From positions 16,073-27,531 of the forward strand of contig DPHE01000072.1 in the NCBI GenBank assembly GCA_003521815.1: a stretch of 11,459 nucleotides of DNA, given 5' to 3'. This DNA is from Colwellia sp. Lineage in GTDB: Bacteria; Pseudomonadota; Gammaproteobacteria; Enterobacterales; Alteromonadaceae. Position numbers and translations under genes: made by a program. Positions 6,655 through 11,459 of this stretch are shown piece after piece. Position 1 is the stretch's first letter. Each line of letters begins with the position of its first letter. The notes below the pieces were generated by a model. It was given only the letters and a program-made list of their open reading frames with translations. It had not been told where the DNA came from and did no database searches.

Positions 6655-8556
6655 ATGAATCACTTGTTAATTTGCACAATAAAAAAGCCTTTCAGCTTAA
6701 AATTTCTAATCACCTTTATAGGTTTATTGGTGTTTCCTTTCACCGCCTTAGCGGAATCAGGAGCTGCGGCTTCCATAAGCCAAATACCTGAATTAAGTGC
6801 CACTTTTTATGGGTATGCAAGTATAGCTATTTTTATCTTAGCTTATTCACTTGTCCCTTTTGAAGAGAAAATTCATTTACTTAAGAGTAAACCGGTTTTG
6901 TTTGCCGCTGGCTTGATTTGGATTTTAGTTGCACTAGCATTTAAAAGTGTCGGCGCTTCTGATTTAGCACACAACGCTATTCGTCACGCTATCATTGAAT
7001 ATGCAGAGTTATTCCTGTTTTTATTGGTGGCAATGACCTATATCAATGCCCTTGAAGAACGCTCAGTATTCAAGGCACTTCGCTCCTATCTTATTTCTCG
7101 TGGTTATTCACTCAAAAAGGTGTTTTGGGTAACCGGAGCTTTGGCATTTGTTATATCGCCTATTGCCGATAATCTAACTACTGCTCTGTTGATGGGCGCT
7201 GTTGTAATGGCCGTAGGCGGCAAAGACGTTAAGTTTATTTCTATTGCGTGCATTAATGTAGTTGTTGCTGCTAACGCTGGTGGCGCCTTTTCACCCTTTG
7301 GTGATATTACGACTCTGATGGTTTGGCAAAAGGGGAAGGTGGAATTTTTACAATTCTTACCGTTGTTCATACCCTCATTAGTTAACTGGTTAGTGCCCGC
7401 CGTTATCATGAGTTTTGCAATCTCAAAAGGTACACCTCAGGCTACTCAAGAAAAGTCTCAAATGAAGCTAGGTGCAAAGGTCATGATAGGGCTTTTTCTC
7501 GCCACAATCGCCACGGCTGTGTGCTTCCATAGCTTTCTCCATTTGCCACCGGCGGCTGGTATGATGTTTGGTTTAGGTTATCTTGGATTGTATTCGTTTT
7601 ATCTCAAAAGAGTGGAAGGGCGAACTATGATGGCAGACTCAATATTTGGCGGACGTACTGAAGCTCATAGCAATCCTCTTAAGGTGTTACAATCTTATGG
7701 CAAGAATATTGGTGAATATTTGAACGATCAACCATACCCTGCCTTTATGCTGGACAACGATCACAAAGTTAGTCACTGGAATACATCTTTAGAAGAATTG
7801 ACGGGCTATAAAGCGGCCGACATGATAGGTACTAAAGATCAATGGAAAGCATTTTACAAAGATGAACGACCAACTCTGGCAGATATTGTATTAGATGATA
7901 AATCGGCTGTTGGTGTTCGACAGCATTACAGTGGAAAATATCGTGATAACGAGACAGAAGGTTCATCTTATGATGCTGCTAATTATTTTGAAAATATTGG
8001 TGATTCGGGCGCTTATTTAATGTTTAGCGCTACCCCTATAACTGATGATAAAGGTGAAAATATAGGTTCGGTAGAATTGTTTGAAGATATGACTGGAAAC
8101 AGGGCAGACGTGAAGGAATTCGATATAATGGAACGAGTCTCCCACGCAGAATGGGATACTTTACTGTTTTTCTACGGTGTTATTATGTGTGTCGCTGGCT
8201 TAAGTCAGTTTGGATACATGGCTATCGTTTCTGAATTAATGTATAGCGATTTGGGAGCCACATGGGCTAATACTCTTGTCGGTGTATTATCTGCCATTGT
8301 AGATAACATCCCCGTTATGTTTGCCGTGTTGACTATGGATCCGAATATGCCTTTAGCGCAATGGCAATTGGTAACACTCACCGCAGGCGTTGGAGGAAGT
8401 ATGTTGGCAATAGGCTCAGCTGCAGGTGTCGCTTTGCTTGGTACAGCTCGTGGCGTCTATACTTTTGCCTCTCATCTTAAATGGGCACCCGTTATTGCGC
8501 TTGGATATGTGGCTAGTATTGGGACTCACTTATTAATCAATGGCAGTGGTTATTAG
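6655..8556 (+). CDS. nhaD: NhaD-type Na+/H+ antiporter with inserted PAS sensor domain
   Basis: Inner-membrane Na+/H+ antiporter of the NhaD family with an unusual internal sensor module. The 633-residue protein has a signal-like helix (about 12-33), the first-half motifs ISPIADN (167-173) and NAGGAFSPFGD (207-217), and the second-half motif SAIVDNIPV (546-554), all as in the 471-residue copy at 60-1475. From residue 500 (AEWDTL) on, the two copies align without a gap at an offset of 160; before the loop the offset is about 18. The extra ~142 residues lie at about 325-487. Within them, 355-480 reads as a PAS domain: YPAFMLDND..., a WNTSLEELTGY helix, the GT-x5-AFY-xxERPTLAD segment, and a final SATPITDDKGE...GSVELFEDMT strand pair. 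The basic residues before the insert (KRVEGR) put it on the cytoplasmic side. Start at 6655 follows from the ribosome site and signal helix; an ATG at 6598 lacks one. Ligand unknown. Confidence 0.9.
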   Translation: MNHLLICTIKKPFSLKFLITFIGLLVFPFTALAESGAAASISQIPELSATFYGYASIAIFILAYSLVPFEEKIHLLKSKPVLFAAGLIWILVALAFKSVGASDLAHNAIRHAIIEYAELFLFLLVAMTYINALEERSVFKALRSYLISRGYSLKKVFWVTGALAFVISPIADNLTTALLMGAVVMAVGGKDVKFISIACINVVVAANAGGAFSPFGDITTLMVWQKGKVEFLQFLPLFIPSLVNWLVPAVIMSFAISKGTPQATQEKSQMKLGAKVMIGLFLATIATAVCFHSFLHLPPAAGMMFGLGYLGLYSFYLKRVEGRTMMADSIFGGRTEAHSNPLKVLQSYGKNIGEYLNDQPYPAFMLDNDHKVSHWNTSLEELTGYKAADMIGTKDQWKAFYKDERPTLADIVLDDKSAVGVRQHYSGKYRDNETEGSSYDAANYFENIGDSGAYLMFSATPITDDKGENIGSVELFEDMTGNRADVKEFDIMERVSHAEWDTLLFFYGVIMCVAGLSQFGYMAIVSELMYSDLGATWANTLVGVLSAIVDNIPVMFAVLTMDPNMPLAQWQLVTLTAGVGGSMLAIGSAAGVALLGTARGVYTFASHLKWAPVIALGYVASIGTHLLINGSGY

Positions 8557-8593
8557 CCGATAATTATTTAAAGCTTGGCGTGTTGCATTAATG

Positions 8594-8625
8594 AAGTAGT
8601 CATCGGAGAACTCTGATGACTACTT
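8594..8625. repeat. strong hairpin between convergent genes
   Basis: AAGTAGTCATC (8594-8604) and GATGACTACTT (8615-8625) form a perfect 11-base stem; the 10 bases between can extend the pairing (GGAG with CTCT, one G-T pair). It lies 38 bases after the nhaD2 stop. No T-run follows on either strand, so it is not a standard terminator; it may protect the mRNA 3' end or act with the terminator at 8684. Confidence 0.5.
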
Positions 8626-8683
8626 ACAACATCAATAAAGAGGCAATATATCTTGGTGTACTTTACTCATTTTTTCTATACAT

Positions 8684-8715
8684 AAAGGGATATTTATCAG
8701 CTAAATATCCCTTTT
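8684..8715. terminator. terminator between nhaD2 and phoU
   Basis: AAAGGGATATTTA (8684-8696) and TAAATATCCCTTT (8702-8714) form a perfect 13-base stem with a 5-base loop TCAGC. On the + strand the stem ends in TTTT followed by ATTTC; on the - strand it ends CCCTTTATG. It lies between two convergent genes and probably stops transcription from both sides, better for nhaD2. Confidence 0.8.
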
Positions 8716-8737
8716 ATTTCATATGATTTGTAAAAAC

Positions 8738-9502
8738 CTAACTTTTTATGCTGGCTTTAATTTCGTCAATACTGGCATGGCGAACATCTCGCCCTTCGAC
8801 TAAATAAACGATGTATTCACATAAGTTAGTGGTGTGATCACCAATACGCTCTAACGCTCTGGCACACCAAGTGACTCGCAGGGCATTTTTAATTTCACGT
8901 GGATTTTCCATCATTTTAGTCACGAGTAAACGTGAAATATCATCAAATTCTTCATCAACAATATCATCATTTTTGATAATTTCTAAGGCGGCAGCAACAT
9001 CCATTTGAGCATAGGCTGTTAACGCTTTATTTAGTGTTTGACAGACATGTTTACCTAAGTGTCTTAATTCTACTAACGGTCTAGCGCCTTCTTCTTCAGC
9101 AAAATTTCCTTTAGCGAGTTTGATTGCATTTCTACCAAATTTCACTGATTCATCGCCCATACGTTCAAGATCAGTAATACTTTTAATGACACTCACAATT
9201 AGGCGTAAATCGCTAGCTGCGGGCTGGCGACGCGCTAAAATTTGTGTGCAATATTCGTCAATATCTAACTCCATGGTATTGACTTCGTGATCACGTTCAA
9301 TGACTTTTTGTGCGAGCTTTGAATCAGCATTTAATACGGCATTAAGGCCATCGTTTACTTGTTGTTCCACTAACGCACCCATTTCCATGACTAATGTTCT
9401 CACTTGCTCTAGCTCTTCGTTGAAACGACGAGAGATATGTTTATCTAAGTGAAGGTTTGTAGTAAAGCCCGAAGGGGTATTGGTGTTATCTGTTGTTGTC
9501 AT
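8738..9502 (-). CDS. phoU: PhoU, phosphate transport regulator
   Basis: Cytoplasmic regulator that links the PstSCAB transporter to the PhoR/PhoB two-component system and keeps the Pho regulon off when phosphate is plentiful. The 254-residue all-helical protein has the two PhoU repeats (about 30-120 and 140-230), each with its metal-binding signature: DLERMGDES with E113 and D117, and ALERIGDHT with E218 and D222. Start: the pstB stop TAA is followed at once by an ATG at 9514, but GGAGAAG directly after it is a good ribosome site for the second ATG at 9502, giving the protein beginning MTTTDN. It is the last gene of the pstA-pstB-phoU transcript. Confidence 0.95.
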   Translation of the reverse strand: MTTTDNTNTPSGFTTNLHLDKHISRRFNEELEQVRTLVMEMGALVEQQVNDGLNAVLNADSKLAQKVIERDHEVNTMELDIDEYCTQILARRQPAASDLRLIVSVIKSITDLERMGDESVKFGRNAIKLAKGNFAEEEGARPLVELRHLGKHVCQTLNKALTAYAQMDVAAALEIIKNDDIVDEEFDDISRLLVTKMMENPREIKNALRVTWCARALERIGDHTTNLCEYIVYLVEGRDVRHASIDEIKASIKS

Positions 9503-9514
9503 TTTCTTCTCCAT

Positions 9515-10363
9515 TTAACCGAAGCGGCCAGTGATATAGTTTTCAGTTAATTTGTGACTTGGGCGGGTGAAAATATCTTCTGTTTTCCCCATCTCAACTA
9601 ATTTACCCATATGAAAATAGGCAGTATGTTGTGATACTCGCGCTGCTTGTTGCATTGAATGGGTGACGATAGCAATCGTATATTTTTCTTTTAACTCATC
9701 AATTAACTCTTCAATAATGGCGGTTGCAATGGGATCAAGCGCAGAGGCAGGCTCATCCATTAGGATCACTTCAGGGCTTACCGCTATCGTTCTCGCAATA
9801 CATAAGCGCTGTTGTTGCCCACCCGATAATCCCGTACCTGGATCATTAAGTCTGTCTTTGACTTCGTTAAATAAACCGGCTTTCTGTAAACTCGTTTCAA
9901 CAATTTCATCTAATTCAGCTTTATTGTTGGTTAACCCGTGAATGCGAGCACCGTAAGCAACATTGTCATAAATAGATTTTGGAAAAGGGTTTGGCTTTTG
10001 AAATACCATACCAACACGTGCTCGTAAAAGAACAGGATCCAACTTTTTATCATAAATGTTTTCATTATCAAGCATTAATTCACCAGTAATTCGACAAATA
10101 TCAATAGTGTCATTCATACGGTTTAAACAACGTAAAAACGTTGATTTACCACAACCTGACGGGCCAATAAGTGCGGTTACTTGGTTTTTGGCTATGTCTA
10201 AGCTTACATTATGAATAGCTTGTTTTTCGCCATAAAAAACATTAGCACCACGAATGGTCATTTTGGCATCATCAGCATAAATATTACCAACCGTTTCGGT
10301 TAGCTCTACCTGATTTAATTCAACTGGTGTGGTGTCGTCTTGTATTAAGTTTGTATTGTTCAT
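9515..10363 (-). CDS. pstB: PstB, phosphate ABC transporter ATP-binding protein
   Basis: ATPase subunit that powers high-affinity phosphate uptake with the PstA and PstC permeases and the PstS binding protein, at the inner face of the membrane. In the 282-residue form: Walker A GPSGCGKST (67-75), Q-loop Q122 (VFQKPNPFP, the PstB hallmark), signature LSGGQ (179-183), Walker B ILMDEP with catalytic E204, and H-loop H235 (THSMQQAARVSQ). About 25 residues at the N-terminus precede the ABC domain, slightly more than in E. coli (257 residues). The start is the ATG at 10363, with GAGAAG 7 bases upstream; a TTG at 10378 in the same frame would overlap pstA and has no ribosome site. pstA ends one base before this ATG and phoU follows directly, showing one operon. 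Confidence 0.97.
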   Translation of the reverse strand: MNNTNLIQDDTTPVELNQVELTETVGNIYADDAKMTIRGANVFYGEKQAIHNVSLDIAKNQVTALIGPSGCGKSTFLRCLNRMNDTIDICRITGELMLDNENIYDKKLDPVLLRARVGMVFQKPNPFPKSIYDNVAYGARIHGLTNNKAELDEIVETSLQKAGLFNEVKDRLNDPGTGLSGGQQQRLCIARTIAVSPEVILMDEPASALDPIATAIIEELIDELKEKYTIAIVTHSMQQAARVSQHTAYFHMGKLVEMGKTEDIFTRPSHKLTENYITGRFG

Positions 10364-10364
10364 G

Positions 10365-11459
10365 TTATTTCTTCTCAAATTTACTGCGTAATACGGTTGC
10401 TGTAACGTTTATTACTAACAACAGACTTAGTAATACTAAAATAGCTGCGGAGGTTTTTGCTAAAAAAGCGCGTTCTGGACTGTCTGCCCATAAAAATATT
10501 TGAACAGGTAATACGGTTGCTGAATCAACAACACTTGTTGGTACATCAACAATAAATGCCACCATGCCTATCATTAATAATGGTGCTGTTTCACCCAGTG
10601 CTTGGGCAACACCAATAATAGCACCGGTGATAATACCAGGCATTGCTTGTGGCAAAACGTGGGAGAATGTCACTTGCATTTTTGATGCACCTAACCCTAA
10701 AGCCGCTTCCCTTATAGAAGGTGGTACCGCTTTAATTGCTGCACGGCTAGCAATAATAATGGTTGGCAATGTCATTAGTGTTAACACGATACCACCCACT
10801 AATGGTGCTGAACGTGGTAAACCAAATACATTAATAATAACGGCTAAACCGAGTAAACCAAAAACGATAGAAGGTACAGCTGCTAGGTTATTTATATTAA
10901 TTTCAATAATATCAGTAATACGGTTTTTGGGCGCAAATTCTTCTAAATAAAGTGCGCCGGCAACCCCTAGTGGAAAGGATAATAATAACGTAACAAACAT
11001 AGTGAGCACTGTGCCCATTAATGCGCCTCGTATACCTGCTAGTTCAGGTTCACGAGAATCGCTGGCCGTAAAAAAACTAAAATTAAAACGACTTTCAATA
11101 CGTTGTTCAGTTGATAGTTTAACTAACCATTGAGCTTGCTGTTCCTTGATGCGTAAACCGGCTTCACCTTGAGCAAAACCTTCTTTTAAGTAACTATCTA
11201 CATCATCGTCAAGCCTTACCCAAACACTTGTTTGTGTATTGAAATGTTCTGGCGAAGCAATTAAATTATCTTTTATCGTAAATTCTGCATTAGTAGAAAA
11301 CAATTTAAATAATTCACGCTTATCGCTTCGAGAAAGTTTTTTACCTGATGGATTTGAAAAAGATTGATAAATTGAGTTCTTTAAAACAGTTCTATAGTTT
11401 GCTTTCTTTAAGTTTTCTGGTGATGCATTATCAACTTTTAACCAATCACTTTGATAATT
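10365..11459 (-). CDS. pstA: PstA, phosphate ABC transporter permease (partial, start beyond window)
   Basis: Inner-membrane permease of the phosphate transporter. 364 residues are visible; the frame is open to the window edge with no stop, so the true start lies further right. The TTG at 11303 is not a start: the 52 codons before it are in frame and protein-like. The first ~145 visible residues are hydrophilic, then come helices starting IRGALMGTVLTMF, the loop EAALGLGASKMQ with HVLPQAMPGI (the EAA motif that contacts PstB), and a final helix before the stop (RSKFEKK). The long hydrophilic N-terminal domain is absent from E. coli PstA (296 residues) but occurs in the long PstA forms of Vibrio and Alteromonadales as I recall. 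The next gene, pstB, begins one base after the stop. pstC and pstS presumably lie upstream. Confidence 0.95.
   Translation of the reverse strand, partial: NYQSDWLKVDNASPENLKKANYRTVLKNSIYQSFSNPSGKKLSRSDKRELFKLFSTNAEFTIKDNLIASPEHFNTQTSVWVRLDDDVDSYLKEGFAQGEAGLRIKEQQAQWLVKLSTEQRIESRFNFSFFTASDSREPELAGIRGALMGTVLTMFVTLLLSFPLGVAGALYLEEFAPKNRITDIIEININNLAAVPSIVFGLLGLAVIINVFGLPRSAPLVGGIVLTLMTLPTIIIASRAAIKAVPPSIREAALGLGASKMQVTFSHVLPQAMPGIITGAIIGVAQALGETAPLLMIGMVAFIVDVPTSVVDSATVLPVQIFLWADSPERAFLAKTSAAILVLLSLLLVINVTATVLRSKFEKK

Noticed and set aside
10364..10378. TTG start for pstB
   Set aside because: It would overlap pstA and lacks a ribosome site, while the ATG at 10363 has GAGAAG at good spacing.
1..11459. 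CRISPR arrays, tRNA or rRNA genes
   Set aside because: No regularly spaced direct repeats and no tRNA-like cloverleaf or rRNA segments were seen anywhere in the window.

Overview
The window looks like a chromosomal segment from a marine, AT-rich gammaproteobacterium of the Alteromonadales, most like the Colwellia/Thalassotalea group. This rests on low GC (roughly 35-42% by eye), the style of the proteins, and two NhaD-type sodium/proton antiporters in 11.5 kb. The assignment is an inference from the sequence without a database search.

Layout, left to right. (1) nhaD copy 1 (- strand, 60-1475) is divergent from an ammonium transporter gene amt (+, 1857-3158). The 381-base gap between them carries a good match to a sigma-54 promoter and an upstream NtrC-type site, both oriented towards amt. 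(2) acs, acetyl-CoA synthetase (+, 3565-5511), has its own strong terminator and a long AT-rich leader holding a possible 33-codon reading frame and a hairpin with a T-run. (3) A small DUF2237-family gene (+, 5800-6171) follows. (4) Next to it is a 267-base MITE-like element with terminal inverted repeats (6222-6488). (5) nhaD copy 2 (+, 6655-8556) is an NhaD antiporter with about 140 extra residues, containing a PAS sensor domain, inserted in the central loop. (6) Convergent to it is the end of a phosphate operon read on the - strand: pstA (cut by the window edge), pstB and phoU (11459-8738), with 1- and 0-base gaps between stop codons and in-frame ATGs.

The genes are independent units for sodium/pH homeostasis, ammonium uptake, acetate activation and phosphate uptake/regulation; only pstA-pstB-phoU form a clear operon. 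The observation most worth following is the PAS-containing NhaD. Its closest comparison is the ordinary NhaD in the same window, which shows that the antiporter core is intact and that a sensor module sits inside it, suggesting an antiporter directly gated by a signal.

Five gene starts given here are downstream of the longest possible reading frame because the Shine-Dalgarno sequence supports the inner ATG (nhaD1, nhaD2, DUF2237, pstB, phoU). pstA is open to the right-hand edge of the window, so its start lies outside.
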